In this document: piece by piece, positions 1-11,526 of the stretch
Layout of the letters: each line of letters starts with the position of its first letter
How positions within the stretch are numbered: position 1 is the stretch's first letter
Assembly (NCBI RefSeq): GCF_001662875.1
Contig: NZ_JPVZ01000002.1
Span: 558,001-622,000 of the forward strand
DNA: 64,000 nt
Reading direction: 5' to 3'
Source: Thalassospira tepidiphila MCCC 1A03514
GTDB lineage: Bacteria > Pseudomonadota > Alphaproteobacteria > Rhodospirillales > Thalassospiraceae
Notes under the pieces: model-generated
What the model was told of the DNA's origin: nothing
The model's database searches: none
Seen by the model: the letters and a program-made list of their open reading frames with translations, nothing else
Made by a program: the position numbers and the translations under genes

Positions 1-320
1 GCCAGCATCTGAATGACACCGGCCAGAACGGTCGCGGCCAGCAGGTAATCCAGCCCGTGTTCACGGACAAGCGATCCCATCAGAACGGCGGTGGCGGCGG
101 TGGCCGCCGAAATCATGCCCGGACGGCCGCCAAAGATGGCGGTGATGACGGCAATCGAGAAGGAGGCATAAAGCCCGACCTTCGGGTCAACACCGGCAAT
201 GATGGAAAAGGCAATCGCCTCAGGGATCAGGGCCAGCGCAACCACAAGGCCCGAAAGCACATCGGCGCGAATGTTGCCAAGCCATTCAGCCCGCAAACGC
301 GGCAGAAAATCGCTATTCAC
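1..320 (-). CDS. SulP-family inorganic anion permease, N-terminal part (gene runs off the window start)
   Basis: Translating the minus strand from a GTG at 320 gives a hydrophobic N-terminus: [20 protein letters not shown], then a segment reading [33 protein letters not shown] and [14 protein letters not shown]. This is the classic start of SulP (SLC26-like) transporters, where the P-E-A-I/AGV(D)P-GLYA segment forms the first helices of the transport core. The start is supported by a GGAG purine run about 7 bases upstream. Only about 106 residues lie in the window, so the transport core and any STAS domain are outside it. The substrate (sulfate, bicarbonate or another anion) cannot be told from this piece. 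Confidence 0.8.
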   Translation of the reverse strand, partial: MNSDFLPRLRAEWLGNIRADVLSGLVVALALIPEAIAFSIIAGVDPKVGLYASFSIAVITAIFGGRPGMISAATAATAVLMGSLVREHGLDYLLAATVLAGVIQML

Positions 321-562
321 AGAAAATCTCCGTCTCGGTCAAGCCCGACCGCGCAATCGCCAGATCTGACGATTGATTGTCCCGCGGGCTGGAATGTCAT
401 CAGGCGGTCTTCATGATCCGTCAGCCGGAAATTCAGCGACAGGTCTCCCCAAGACCATCCCGTTCGTTGCTGCGTCGCAGCAGGCTGTACCTATACCAAT
501 TTAAGATTTTGCACAACCGTGACACGGATTTGCCAAGGCATTTTGGCAAGCGCCGGTCGCCC

Positions 563-595
563 AAAAAAAACTGCCGGGCACTGAAGTCCCGGCAG
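563..595 (-). terminator. Rho-independent terminator of the chemoreceptor gene
   Basis: An 8-bp perfect stem (CTGCCGGG/CCCGGCAG, 571-595) with a 9-base loop is followed on the minus strand by an unbroken run of eight Ts (563-570). It lies about 40 bases past the stop of the chemoreceptor gene. Confidence 0.9.
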
Positions 596-635
596 GCGCA
601 GTTTGGCGGAGGCCACAAAACTTTTGCCGATGTTG

Positions 636-2801
636 CTAGCCGGTGGCGCGCTCGTCGATCTGGATGGCTGCGAGGAACAGGTCGATCTCGCTGCGCAGAT
701 TTGCCGCCTGAACGGAAAGTTCATCTGCTGCATTGGTTACATCCCGGGTTGCGTTTTCACTTTTGCAGGCAGCAGTTTGAACACCATTGATGCTGTCAAG
801 CACTTCGCGTGTGCCCTGTGCGGTGTCGCGGGCGCGAAGCGCGATGTTGCTGGTGGCTTCACCCTGCTGGGTGACAGCCTGGGCCACCGTGTTCGAGATC
901 GAGTTGATTTCATCAATCACCTCGGAAATGTCGCGCATGGCGGTGACGGATTCCTGGGTTGCTTCCTGAATGGCCAGGATCTGTTCGCTGATTTCGCCAG
1001 TTGCGCGACTGGTTTGGGCGGCAAGGTTTTTGACTTCGTTGGCGACCACGGCAAAGCCTTTGCCAGCTTCACCCGCCCGGGCGGCCTCGATCGTCGCATT
1101 GAGGGCCAGAAGGTTGGTCTGGGATGCGATATCACTGATCAGCGTGATGACTTCGCCGATTTTGACGGTACTTTCTGACAGGCTTTGGACCAGACGGTTG
1201 CTGTGTTCTGTCCGGGTGACGGCACCTTGGGCGATGGTGCTTGAGGTGCGGACATGATCGCCTATTTCCGCGACCGAGGATGACAGTTGAGTCGCGGCAC
1301 TGGCGACGGAATTGATGTTGTCAGAAGCACGTTCGACAATGGTGACCACACCGCTTGCAAGCTGGGTGGTGTCAGAAACTGCACCGGACATGACATTGGC
1401 CGTATTGCCCATCGATTCCGATGCATGGCACAGCGCCTGCACGACATTGTCCGCACGGGTGCGGAAAGTATCGACCGCATTTGCAACGGCGGTGGCACGT
1501 TCAAGTTTTTCGCGGTTTTCCTCTTCGCGCTGACGGGTCAGGCGATCATTTTCCAGCAAGCTTTGTTTGAAATTGGCCAAGGCCTGCATGATGCGCGCAA
1601 TGGCATTGTTGCCTTTGGTCGGGGGGATTTCGGCGTCGAGTTTCCCCGCGGCGAGCTGTTCCATCATGCTAACTGCATGGGTCAGCGGGCGCGTGATGCC
1701 CCGACCCAAAGACCATCCGACAATGGTGGCAATGGCCGCAACGATGACAAGGATCAGCAAGGAAGCATTACGCATGTTGATCGTCGGTGCGAACACTTCA
1801 TCGGCGGAAACTGTTGCAACAAGTGCCAGCCGGGAGCCGAGGATTTCCAGCGGGGTATATGCCGAGACCACCTCTGTCCCGCCGAAATCATCAACCGTCA
1901 TGGTACCTGTTTCACCAGCAAGGGCGCGGTCAACCGGCGCTGCGCGGATTTCGCGCCGAAGGCTGGTTGGTTCTTTCATCAGGCGGGTGTCGTTGCGCAT
2001 CAACCCATCTGCACCGACAAGATACGTATCGCCCGTTTCCCCAAGGCCTTGAGCGCCCTGCAATGTATTGTTGATGCGGTCTACCGGAATGCGAACGGCC
2101 ATAACGCCGATCAGGTTGCTGCCCGCTTCGTCATAGACGGGGGCTGCCATAAAGGCAGAAGGCTGACCATCGGCAAGGGTATATTGGCTGAAATCAATGA
2201 AACTGACGGTTCCCGGCTCTGCATTGCTGGCAGCGGCAAAGGCCCGCCCCAAACCGGTCGATGCATAGGCATCCTGACTAAGGTCGATTGAGAAATCGTC
2301 AGTTTTCGAGACGCTGTAAAGGACACTGCCCTGTGTTGCGATCAGATAGATATCGCCATAGGAACGTTCGCGCCGCAGTTGGCGAAGCCACGGGTGATAC
2401 TGTTTGTGGATGTCAGAATAGGTAGAGCCATCCGCCGCCTTGTCGAGCATGTCTCGTTCAGAGGCGTTATGTGGATTTTGCTTGATGTAGAGATCGTGCA
2501 AAGTTGCCATTGCACTGCTGCCCAGATCGGACCACGCAAAATCAAAAATAGTGATCGATTGGCGCAGCGCCGGACTGGATGCCTGCAACACCAGATCCTG
2601 TTCGATGGATCGGAAATAGCCATCCAGTTCGCTTTGCCGCGCACTCACAACGGCGGAGAGCTTTTCGGTGGCCCCCATATTCAGCGCATCGCGCGCAATC
2701 AGATAACTTGAAAGGGCCGTGGTGGCAGCGGCGACGATTGCCAAAATGGCGATTGTCGTCGGGATGACGCGACGCAAAGACATAGAGGCAAGGAATGACA
2801 C
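636..2801 (-). CDS. Methyl-accepting chemotaxis protein with periplasmic Cache sensor
   Basis: A transmembrane chemoreceptor that would signal ligand binding to CheA/CheW. From the N-terminus: a membrane helix (about residues 13-32), a large periplasmic region (about 35-345) of dCache type with the motif [15 protein letters not shown], a second helix (about 347-366), a HAMP linker ([15 protein letters not shown]), and a long coiled-coil signalling domain. The hairpin tip region contains [20 protein letters not shown] and [13 protein letters not shown], diagnostic of MCPs. The C-terminus (DERATG) lacks the NWETF-type CheR-docking pentapeptide. I chose the GTG at 2801 because CAGGAGGG lies 4-10 bases upstream; the internal ATG at 2783 has no ribosome-binding site. 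It stands alone, without che genes. The ligand is unknown. Confidence 0.93.
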   Translation of the reverse strand: MSFLASMSLRRVIPTTIAILAIVAAATTALSSYLIARDALNMGATEKLSAVVSARQSELDGYFRSIEQDLVLQASSPALRQSITIFDFAWSDLGSSAMATLHDLYIKQNPHNASERDMLDKAADGSTYSDIHKQYHPWLRQLRRERSYGDIYLIATQGSVLYSVSKTDDFSIDLSQDAYASTGLGRAFAAASNAEPGTVSFIDFSQYTLADGQPSAFMAAPVYDEAGSNLIGVMAVRIPVDRINNTLQGAQGLGETGDTYLVGADGLMRNDTRLMKEPTSLRREIRAAPVDRALAGETGTMTVDDFGGTEVVSAYTPLEILGSRLALVATVSADEVFAPTINMRNASLLILVIVAAIATIVGWSLGRGITRPLTHAVSMMEQLAAGKLDAEIPPTKGNNAIARIMQALANFKQSLLENDRLTRQREEENREKLERATAVANAVDTFRTRADNVVQALCHASESMGNTANVMSGAVSDTTQLASGVVTIVERASDNINSVASAATQLSSSVAEIGDHVRTSSTIAQGAVTRTEHSNRLVQSLSESTVKIGEVITLISDIASQTNLLALNATIEAARAGEAGKGFAVVANEVKNLAAQTSRATGEISEQILAIQEATQESVTAMRDISEVIDEINSISNTVAQAVTQQGEATSNIALRARDTAQGTREVLDSINGVQTAACKSENATRDVTNAADELSVQAANLRSEIDLFLAAIQIDERATG

Positions 2802-2919
2802 CAGACCCTCCTGACCGATTTCTGGAATGAGTGTTCAATTACTCAGTAAAGCAAAAATCCGATCCGGCGAATTCACATGCTTGTGTCTAGGGTGTGAGCT
2901 CGCACGTGGTGCCAAACGA

Positions 2920-2953
2920 GAAAAGCCTGATCCCCGGCAAGCAGGGATCAGGC
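2920..2953 (-). terminator. Rho-independent terminator of the tartrate dehydrogenase gene
   Basis: Perfect 10-bp stem GCCTGATCCC/GGGATCAGGC (2925-2953) with a T-rich tail (TTTTC) on the minus strand, about 30 bases beyond the stop codon at 2985. Confidence 0.85.
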
Positions 2954-2984
2954 CATGTTTTCAAGCAGTTCGGCTGTTTTCGCC

Positions 2985-4067
2985 TCAGGCGCTGTCGCGC
3001 AGCGCCTTGGCGATTGCCTCGCCGCAGGTGACGGTATTGGCCTTGCCGCCAAGGTCGGCGGTGCGCAGGTTTTCATCGAGCAGGACGGCCTCAATGGCGC
3101 GCATGATGGCGTCATTGGCATCGGTATGACCGAGGTGATCGAGCATCATCGCCCCTGACCAGATTTGCCCGATGGGGTTGGCGATGCCCTTGCCGGCAAT
3201 GTCCGGGGCCGAACCATGGACCGGTTCGAACAGGGAGGGGAATTTGCGTTCCGGGTTGATGTTGCCCGATGGCGCGATGCCAATCGTGCCCGTGCAGGCC
3301 GGGCCAAGGTCAGACAGGATATCGCCAAACAGGTTCGATGCCACGACCACGTCAAAGCGGTCCGGGTTCATCACGAACTGGGCGGTCAGAATGTCGATAT
3401 GGTATTTGTCCCAGGTGACGTCGGGATAGTTTTTCGCCATTTCGATCACGCGTTCATCCCAATATGGCATGGTGATTGAAATGCCGTTGGACTTGGTGGC
3501 GGATGTCACGTGTTTGCGCGGGCGTTTCTGGGCCAGCTCAAACGCGTATTTCAGGATGCGATCAATGCCGGTGCGCGACATGACGGTTTCCTGAATGACG
3601 ATTTCGCGGTCCGTGCCGGGATACATCTTGCCGCCGACCGAGGAATATTCACCTTCGGTATTCTCGCGCACGACATAGAAATCAATGTCACCGGGTTTGC
3701 GACCTGCGAGCGGCGATGGCACGCCGGGCATCAGTTTGGCCGGACGCAAATTGACATACTGGTCAAAGTCGCGCCGGAACATGATCAGCGAGCCCCACAG
3801 CGAAATATGGTCCGGTACCGTATCGGGCCAGCCGACCGCGCCAAAGAAAATCGCATCATGGGGTTCGATCTGTGCGCGCCAATCATCGGGCATCATTTGG
3901 CCGTGCTTTTGATAGTAGTCGCACGAGCCGAATTCGAACTCGTTAAACACCAGATCGAGGTCAAATACTTCGGCCGCCGCCTTAAGCACGCGGATGCCTT
4001 CGGGCATGACTTCGGTTCCGATGCCGTCGCCGGCGATGACTGCGATTTTGTGGGTGGGGCGTGTCAC
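2985..4067 (-). CDS. Tartrate dehydrogenase / D-malate-type decarboxylating dehydrogenase
   Basis: A 360-residue member of the isocitrate/isopropylmalate dehydrogenase family, NAD-dependent and metal-dependent. The tartrate/D-malate subgroup (TtuC/DmlA) is suggested by IAVIAGDGIGTEVMPEGIRV at the N-terminus, FFGAVGWPDTVPDHISLWG, DFYVVRENTEGEYSSVGG and KSNGISITMPYWDERV, together with the Asp-rich metal site VVASNLFGDILSDLGPA. The open frame extends 42 codons further upstream, but GTG 4067, preceded by GCGGAGAACAGCACC, gives the family's usual start (VTRPTHKIAVIAGDGIG) and length. It lies downstream of acs on the same strand, but a terminator separates them, so it is probably transcribed alone. 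Preference among meso-tartrate, D-malate and 3-isopropylmalate cannot be decided by eye. Confidence 0.88.
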   Translation of the reverse strand: MTRPTHKIAVIAGDGIGTEVMPEGIRVLKAAAEVFDLDLVFNEFEFGSCDYYQKHGQMMPDDWRAQIEPHDAIFFGAVGWPDTVPDHISLWGSLIMFRRDFDQYVNLRPAKLMPGVPSPLAGRKPGDIDFYVVRENTEGEYSSVGGKMYPGTDREIVIQETVMSRTGIDRILKYAFELAQKRPRKHVTSATKSNGISITMPYWDERVIEMAKNYPDVTWDKYHIDILTAQFVMNPDRFDVVVASNLFGDILSDLGPACTGTIGIAPSGNINPERKFPSLFEPVHGSAPDIAGKGIANPIGQIWSGAMMLDHLGHTDANDAIMRAIEAVLLDENLRTADLGGKANTVTCGEAIAKALRDSA

Positions 4068-4189
4068 GGTGCTGTTCTCCGCTGATATGTGTTTTTGGTG
4101 GCTTTTCAGTTTGGGGATTATTGCGTTGATAGGACGTTTCGTCGAGCCCCGGAAGCGATCCGGATTACAGTCCTGATTGCAGCCCGCAT

Positions 4190-4225
4190 ACAAGAAAGGC
4201 CCCCACCATTGGCAGGGGCCTTTCC
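4190..4225 (-). terminator. Rho-independent terminator of acs
   Basis: Perfect 10-bp stem GAAAGGCCCC/GGGGCCTTTC (4194-4224) about 60 bases after the acs stop on the minus strand, followed by TTGTAT. It overlaps the start of the spurious N-terminal extension of the next gene, which supports the shorter start chosen there. Confidence 0.8.
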
Positions 4226-4283
4226 GTGTAAGGGTATCTGGCGACGATGGGTCGCCGGAGTTTTGGCCTTAGCGGTTCAGGAC

Positions 4284-6227
<1,944 letters not shown>

Positions 6228-6742
6228 ATGTGGCCTCTTGTTCGTTTCCTGTGGTCTCTAGGTCGGCACCGGGGTGCTTTCGATGACTTTTCCAACGGGC
6301 TCGAAAAAGGCATCCGTCCGATGCAGTAATTTCGGTGCGGTTCAGAACCTGCTTTGCCATGCTGCCCGGTCCGGTGTGTGATCGGTCCCGTTCAAAGGGG
6401 GCGGGCACGGCAAAGTTACTCCTGTCGCTTGCGCCCTATGCTAGTGCGCAGAGAGTATTGAGGGAATACAACTTAAGACGGGGGCGGGCCTGGCCGGGTG
6501 CGCGTTGGTTGGTGTACGTTTGCCGCAACAGCCGGCGTGGTCGTCGTCATTGGCCGCCCTTGGGTGCCGATCCTTGGTTCTGTTCCCTTATCCAATTGAA
6601 ATATATCCGAAATTCTTAGGCTCGCCAGTGAAGCCGATTACATTTTTTCTGTGCGTGGATGTGGGGCCAGCTTGGTTCGGTTCTGGATTTGACGGAACAA
6701 AACAGATACAAAGAAGCCAGCACGTAATCAAATGGTGGGATA
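6228..6742. other. 515-base divergent intergenic region between acs and rmuC
   Basis: Must hold the promoters of acs (minus) and rmuC (plus). I found no RNA gene, no strong terminator and no convincing palindromic operator. Short open frames here (for example 6335-6619) have no ribosome-binding site and a composition unlike the neighbouring genes. Confidence 0.5.
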
Positions 6743-8254
6743 ATGGATCCGATTTCTTTGGCAGCGGGGGCGCTTGGCGCATCTGTTCTGGCACTTGTCT
6801 TTAGCATCATGATGGTCAAGCGCATCAAGGATGCCGCAGAGGCCGAGACGGAGTCGCGCACAGCCCTTCTGGCGTCCCAGCTTGAACATGCGGACAATAC
6901 CCGGCGCGATCTTGCGACCGAGGTGGCACAGATGCGTGAAAAGCTTTCCGAGGCATCGGAAAAGCGGGCCATTGCCGAAACCACGGCCAACCGGGTGCCG
7001 GTGCTTGAAGCCGAGATGAAGGAACTTCGCACCGCCCTTGATCACTGGCGCGAAAAGGGGTCCGAGCTTGAGACCGCGCTTGAGAAAGAGCGCGAGGCGG
7101 CCAAGGAAAAGCTCGAGATGCTCGAAGATGCCAAGACAAAGCTTCTTGATAGCTTCAAGGCCCTGTCGTCTGATGCGCTTAAGGTCAATAACGACGAGTT
7201 CATGAAACTGGCGCGTGAGAACTTTTCACGCCTGCAGGAAGGGGCCAAGGGCGATCTTGAAAAACGCCAGCAGGCCATTGACGGGATCGTAAAGCCCATC
7301 CGGGAACGGCTTGAAGCCTTTGATACCAAGGTTAACGAACTTGAAAAAAACCGCAAGGAAGCCTATGGCGAGCTGCGTGAACAGGTCGGGACCCTGGTGC
7401 AATCGCAACACAAATTGTCCAAGGAAACCCAGACGCTGAGCTCGGCCCTGCGGTCCAGTTCATCGGTGTCGGGCAAGTGGGGCGAATTGCAGCTCAAGCG
7501 GATTGTCGAACTGGCCGGGATGCTCAAGCATTGCGACTTTGACGAACAGGTGCATTTCAACACCGACGAAGGTATCCAGAAACCCGACATGGTCATTCAC
7601 CTGCCGGGCGGCAAGAATATCGTGGTCGATGCCAAGGCCCCGACATCGGCTTATCTTGAGGCGATTGACGAGAAATATGACGACGATCGCCGCGAAGCCT
7701 TGATGGCGACCTATGTCACCAATGTGCGCAAGGTGATCACGGATCTTTCGAAAAAATCATACTGGAAGTCGGTGGATAGCCCGGAATTTGTCGTGCTGTT
7801 CCTGCCCGGTGAAAGCTTCTTCTCGGCCGCCCTTGAACGCGACCCGCGTTTGATCGAGGACAGCTTCCGCGACGGGGTCATTCTGGCAACACCGACGACT
7901 TTGCTGGGCTTGCTTAAGGCCGTGTCATATGGTTGGCGACAGGAAGCTTTGGCCGAAAGCGCGCGTGATATCAGTGAAATTGGCTTGCAGCTTTATGATC
8001 GTCTGGGCGCGCTTGCCAAGCATTTTTCATCGATGGGAAAATCGCTTGAAAGTACGGTCAAGCATTACAACAAGACGCTGGGGTCACTCGAAGGATCGGT
8101 TCTGGTGTCGGCGCGCAAGCTCAAGGAAAAGCATATCGTCTCTGATGACCGCATGATCGAGGAACCGTCCCCGTCGGAAACCCATGTGCGCGAAATCACC
8201 AAGACGGAATTGCTGGCCGGGCCAGAGGCTGCGAAGCCAGACGCCGGGGATTAA
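6743..8254 (+). CDS. rmuC: DNA recombination protein RmuC homologue
   Basis: A 503-residue RmuC-family protein: an N-terminal membrane anchor (about residues 4-25), a long Glu/Lys/Ala-rich coiled coil (about 30-190), then the conserved nuclease-fold core with GKWGELQLKRIVELAGM, KPDMVIHLPGGKNIVVDAKA, SPEFVVLFLPGESFFSAAL and VILATPTTLLGLLKAVSYGW. RmuC limits inversions at short inverted repeats in E. coli; the core resembles restriction-endonuclease folds (D...D-x-K is visible in VVDAKAP). It is followed by def about 160 bases later. Confidence 0.92.
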   Translation: MDPISLAAGALGASVLALVFSIMMVKRIKDAAEAETESRTALLASQLEHADNTRRDLATEVAQMREKLSEASEKRAIAETTANRVPVLEAEMKELRTALDHWREKGSELETALEKEREAAKEKLEMLEDAKTKLLDSFKALSSDALKVNNDEFMKLARENFSRLQEGAKGDLEKRQQAIDGIVKPIRERLEAFDTKVNELEKNRKEAYGELREQVGTLVQSQHKLSKETQTLSSALRSSSSVSGKWGELQLKRIVELAGMLKHCDFDEQVHFNTDEGIQKPDMVIHLPGGKNIVVDAKAPTSAYLEAIDEKYDDDRREALMATYVTNVRKVITDLSKKSYWKSVDSPEFVVLFLPGESFFSAALERDPRLIEDSFRDGVILATPTTLLGLLKAVSYGWRQEALAESARDISEIGLQLYDRLGALAKHFSSMGKSLESTVKHYNKTLGSLEGSVLVSARKLKEKHIVSDDRMIEEPSPSETHVREITKTELLAGPEAAKPDAGD

Positions 8255-8415
8255 GTCAAACCGGTTTTGGCCGAGATCCCTTGTGCGCGACATGGCAGCC
8301 ATCACGGAGAAATCGGGCTGTTTGCTTGACTTGGGCGTGGGGAAACCTTATCTCGAAGCGCGAAATTCGCTATACTGGTTTACTGCAATTAGTTCGAACA
8401 CCGGATTACTGACCC

Positions 8416-8934
8416 ATGGCCCTGCGTGAAATTCTTATCGTTCCAGACCCGCGCCTGAAAAAGGAATGCGAACCGGTCGAGGAAGTGAATGATGAGATCA
8501 AGACTCTTCTCGATGACATGCTGGAAACCATGTATGCGGCCCCGGGCATTGGCCTTGCAGCGCCGCAGATCGGGGTGATGAAGCGCGTGGTGGTCATGGA
8601 TGTGTCTGATGACAAGGACAAGCCGGAACCGCTCAAACTGATCAATCCGGAGATCATCTGGGAATCTGAGGAAACCTCGATCTATCAGGAAGGGTGCCTG
8701 TCGATCCCGGAACAATATGCCGATGTCGAACGCCCGGCCGAAGTCGGCATGCGTTACATGGATGAAAACGGCGAAACCCACGAGATCGAGGCGGACGGGT
8801 TGCTTGCAACCTGCATCCAGCACGAGATTGATCACCTGGACGGCGTTTTGTTCACCGATTATCTCAGCGCGCTTAAGCGCAACATGATCCTGAAGAAAGT
8901 CCAGAAGCTGCAGAAAACCAAAAAGTCTGCCTGA
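8416..8934 (+). CDS. def: Peptide deformylase
   Basis: Removes the formyl group from the N-terminal methionine of nascent proteins. All three metal-site motifs are present in the 172 residues: GIGLAAPQ (44-51), EGCLS with Cys94, and QHEIDH with His136, Glu137 and His140. fmt, encoding the enzyme that adds the formyl group, lies about 1.1 kb downstream on the same strand, but the two are separated by a minus-strand DUF429-like gene. In many bacteria def and fmt form one operon, so this looks like an insertion between them. Confidence 0.97.
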   Translation: MALREILIVPDPRLKKECEPVEEVNDEIKTLLDDMLETMYAAPGIGLAAPQIGVMKRVVVMDVSDDKDKPEPLKLINPEIIWESEETSIYQEGCLSIPEQYADVERPAEVGMRYMDENGETHEIEADGLLATCIQHEIDHLDGVLFTDYLSALKRNMILKKVQKLQKTKKSA

Positions 8935-8959
8935 GACGTCTGATCAGAAACGCATGCGA

Positions 8960-8985
8960 GGGGCCGGTTTTCCGGCCCTTTTGTT
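8960..8985 (+). terminator. Rho-independent terminator of def
   Basis: GGGCCGG TTTT CCGGCCC hairpin (8961-8978) followed by TTTTGTTT, about 25 bases after the def stop. Confidence 0.9.
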
Positions 8986-8994
8986 TGCGCAGGT

Positions 8995-9984
8995 TCAGAG
9001 TTTGCGGGGTTTGATGTCGTTCGGATCAAGCCCGACGATCCAGCCCTCGCGCTTAAGAATGCTTGGCGTGCGGGGCAGATGTTCGGGGCGGCGACCCTCG
9101 GCGATTTCGATCAAGCCCATTACGCCGATCAGCGCGTCAAAGGCATCGTCCTTGCCGTGGTCCGGGCCAAAGCCATCCTTGATGTCGTCCCAGACCGAAG
9201 GACTGATTTCAATGCCCTTCTTGCTGGCGTTATCGCGTAGTTGGTGCAGGTATTTCTTGCGACTGTCTTTATTTGATTTAGTCAACTCACTTGTGTAATC
9301 AAGCCAGCCATAGATCTCGCCGGGATAGGTTTCAATCAGGGTGACGCCGGGCGCTTTGGTACGGGTTTCAAGGTCACCCGAGAACGGCCAGATGTGAAAG
9401 CCGTCGGCATGGCCCGGGATGATCAGGTTTTTGAGGCCGTGCAGCATCCCTTTGCCGACCTGATTCGCCCCCAGTGTCCAGAAGGCCGGGCAGGCGGCGT
9501 TGCGTTGGGTGGTTGGAAATTCGCAGGCGCGATGAAGTGCGTTGAAATCGGTCAGGCCAAGTGCCTTTATCAAATCGTCGCGTTTCACGCTGCCCTTGAT
9601 GCCGGAGCTTTGTGGATAAAATGGCCGGGTGTGCCGGATTTGATCTGGTGATTGGCAGACATCAAAGAATTCCTGCCATTCATCGGTTTCAAGCAATCCG
9701 AGTAATGATTTGAAGTCTTTGATATTCGCGCCATCATACCACGTATCCAGAAACCCGATCGGCATATCAAGGCCAAGCCAGAGCACATCCTTCTTGCCAT
9801 GGCTGGCGAGCGATTGGCGGAACTGATGGAGCATCCCGACCGGCTCGATGGCGTGGATTTGCCAGCCACTGTCATTGCGGCTGGCCTTGGCGACCCAGCG
9901 GCCTTTGGGCGATAGGCTCCAATCCGCATGCCAGATGTGGCTGACCGGGTATTTCGGCGATTGAGGTAAGGCTTGGCTTGTCAT
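8995..9984 (-). CDS. DUF429-like protein of unknown function
   Basis: A 329-residue protein if started at ATG 9984 ([20 protein letters not shown]). The open frame reaches further upstream, but that would run into fmt. Features consistent with the DUF429 (RNase H-like) family are an N-terminal strand with Asp ([12 protein letters not shown]), [10 protein letters not shown], a central [11 protein letters not shown] and a C-terminal acidic helix [21 protein letters not shown]. These could supply the carboxylates of a metal site; that is inference. The gene is wedged between def and fmt on the opposite strand and ends 10 bases past the def terminator, suggesting a late insertion into an old def-fmt pair. 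No biochemical role is known to me. Confidence 0.7.
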   Translation of the reverse strand: MTSQALPQSPKYPVSHIWHADWSLSPKGRWVAKASRNDSGWQIHAIEPVGMLHQFRQSLASHGKKDVLWLGLDMPIGFLDTWYDGANIKDFKSLLGLLETDEWQEFFDVCQSPDQIRHTRPFYPQSSGIKGSVKRDDLIKALGLTDFNALHRACEFPTTQRNAACPAFWTLGANQVGKGMLHGLKNLIIPGHADGFHIWPFSGDLETRTKAPGVTLIETYPGEIYGWLDYTSELTKSNKDSRKKYLHQLRDNASKKGIEISPSVWDDIKDGFGPDHGKDDAFDALIGVMGLIEIAEGRRPEHLPRTPSILKREGWIVGLDPNDIKPRKL

Positions 9985-10041
9985 TTGGGCAGGATAACGC
10001 CAAATTGCCGCCAGAAGAGTCAAAAGATGAATGGGATTGAT

Positions 10042-10968
10042 ATGACCAAGCTGCGCATTGCCTTTATGGGAACCCCGGACTTTGCCCATGTGGCGCTAAA
10101 GGATCTGGTGGCGGCGGGGCATGACGTGGTTTGCGTCTATTCAAAGCCGCCGCGCCCGGCTGGCCGCGGGCACAAGGAAACGCCAAGTCCGGTGCATGCC
10201 TGGGCGGCCGCGCAGGGGATTGAGGTCCGTCATCCGGTGTCGCTGAAATCGGCCGAGGAACAGCAGGCCTTTGCCGATCTTGATCTCGATGTCGCGGTGG
10301 TGGCGGCCTATGGCCTGATCCTGCCGAAAGCCATTCTCGATGCGCCGAAATATGGGTGTTTGAATATTCACGCATCTCTTCTGCCGCGCTGGCGCGGGGC
10401 AGCCCCGATTCAACGCGCCATTCTGGCCGGGGATGATGCGACTGGGGTCACCATCATGCAGATGGATGTCGGGCTGGATACCGGTGACATGTTGCTAGTT
10501 GGCGAATTGCCGATCACGGCGGAGACCTATGCTAATGCTTTGCATGATGATCTGGCCGCACTTGGCGGTAAGATGATTGTCGAGGCGCTTGAAAAGCTGC
10601 CCAAGGGGGAGCTTGTTGCGACCAAGCAGCCCGAAGAGGGTGTGACCTATGCGGCCAAACTCGAACGTGCCGAGGCCAAGCTTGATTTTGCTGATGATGC
10701 CGCTGCACTCGAGCGCAAAATTCGTGCCTTTACCCCGTGGCCGGGGGCCTATTTCGAGCTTGGTAAGGAACGCATCAAGGTGCAGGCGGCCGAGGTGATT
10801 GATCAATCCGGTCCGGTGGGTGAAATCCTTGATGACAAGCTGACGATTGGCTGCGGCACCGGCGCGCTGCGCCCGACCCGTATTCAGCGCCCGGGCAAAT
10901 CGGTGATGGATACTGATGCGGTGCTGCGCGGCTATGACAAGCTTGCCAAGGGCGTAAAGCTCGGCTGA
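10042..10968 (+). CDS. fmt: Methionyl-tRNA formyltransferase
   Basis: Transfers a formyl group from 10-formyl-THF to initiator Met-tRNA. The 308-residue product starts [15 protein letters not shown] and carries the catalytic Asn-His-Asp arrangement: [20 protein letters not shown], then [11 protein letters not shown]. The C-terminal OB-fold region includes [10 protein letters not shown]. The ATG at 10042 has GGGA five bases upstream; an in-frame ATG at 10027 would add five residues and cannot be excluded. The stop codon overlaps the start of the acetyltransferase gene, so the two are translationally coupled. Confidence 0.95.
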   Translation: MTKLRIAFMGTPDFAHVALKDLVAAGHDVVCVYSKPPRPAGRGHKETPSPVHAWAAAQGIEVRHPVSLKSAEEQQAFADLDLDVAVVAAYGLILPKAILDAPKYGCLNIHASLLPRWRGAAPIQRAILAGDDATGVTIMQMDVGLDTGDMLLVGELPITAETYANALHDDLAALGGKMIVEALEKLPKGELVATKQPEEGVTYAAKLERAEAKLDFADDAAALERKIRAFTPWPGAYFELGKERIKVQAAEVIDQSGPVGEILDDKLTIGCGTGALRPTRIQRPGKSVMDTDAVLRGYDKLAKGVKLG

Positions 10969-11510
10969 TGGCAAATATCACGGCACATACCGGTGGTGAT
11001 GTGACGATCCGGCCGGCCTTTAACCGCGATGGCGATGGCATTGCCGATCTGATCGCGCTGGTGTTTGCCGATTATCCCGGCTGCGTGTTTGATCGTGCCG
11101 CCGAATTCCCCGAACTTGATGCGATTGCCGATGACTTCAAGGCCGATGACGGCCGGATCTGGGTTGCGGTCGATGATCAGGATCGGGTTCTGGGCTGTTT
11201 CGGGGTTAAATATGACGTGGCCAGCCGCGAAGGCGAGCTTCACAAGGTCTATCTGCATCCGGCTGTGCGCGGGCGCGGCACGGCGCAGAAACTGATGGCC
11301 AAGGCGTTGGCCTGGCTTGGCCAGACGCATCCTGAATGCGAAGTGGTGATGCTTTGGACCGATAAGCGGTTTGAGGCCGGGCATCGGTTTTATGAAAAAT
11401 GCGGCTTTGCGCGCACAGGCGAAAGCCGCATTCTGGATGATCTTTCCAATTCGTCGGAATGGCAGTTCCGCTTTGACTTTGCGGCCTATCAGAAGGCGCT
11501 TGGCTTCTAG
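10968..11510 (+). CDS. GNAT-family N-acetyltransferase
   Basis: A 180-residue protein with the acetyl-CoA-binding motif A pattern: ELHKVYLHPAVRGRGTAQKL (R-G-R-G-T-A), followed by the motif B-like FYEKCGFARTGE. It overlaps fmt by one base (TGATG). The C-terminal SSEWQFRFDFAAYQ is not diagnostic. The substrate is unknown. Coupling to fmt need not mean a role in initiator tRNA formylation. Confidence 0.85.
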   Translation: MANITAHTGGDVTIRPAFNRDGDGIADLIALVFADYPGCVFDRAAEFPELDAIADDFKADDGRIWVAVDDQDRVLGCFGVKYDVASREGELHKVYLHPAVRGRGTAQKLMAKALAWLGQTHPECEVVMLWTDKRFEAGHRFYEKCGFARTGESRILDDLSNSSEWQFRFDFAAYQKALGF

Positions 11511-11526
11511 GCCGGGTGCCTATCGG

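Noticed and set aside
468..482. Short palindrome TGCTGCG-T-CGCAGCA between the SulP and chemoreceptor genes
   Set aside because: Could be an operator or small hairpin, but 7-base GC arms are expected by chance in this composition and it has no T-run or second copy.
1287..2291. 334-codon open frame on the plus strand opposite the chemoreceptor gene
   Set aside because: It is antisense to a clear MCP. The translation is rich in Cys, His and Arg with no domain or ribosome-binding site, as expected for a shadow of GC-rich coding DNA.
6335..6619. Short ORFs in the acs-rmuC gap
   Set aside because: No ribosome-binding site, odd composition (Arg, Trp and Gly rich) and no similarity recognised.
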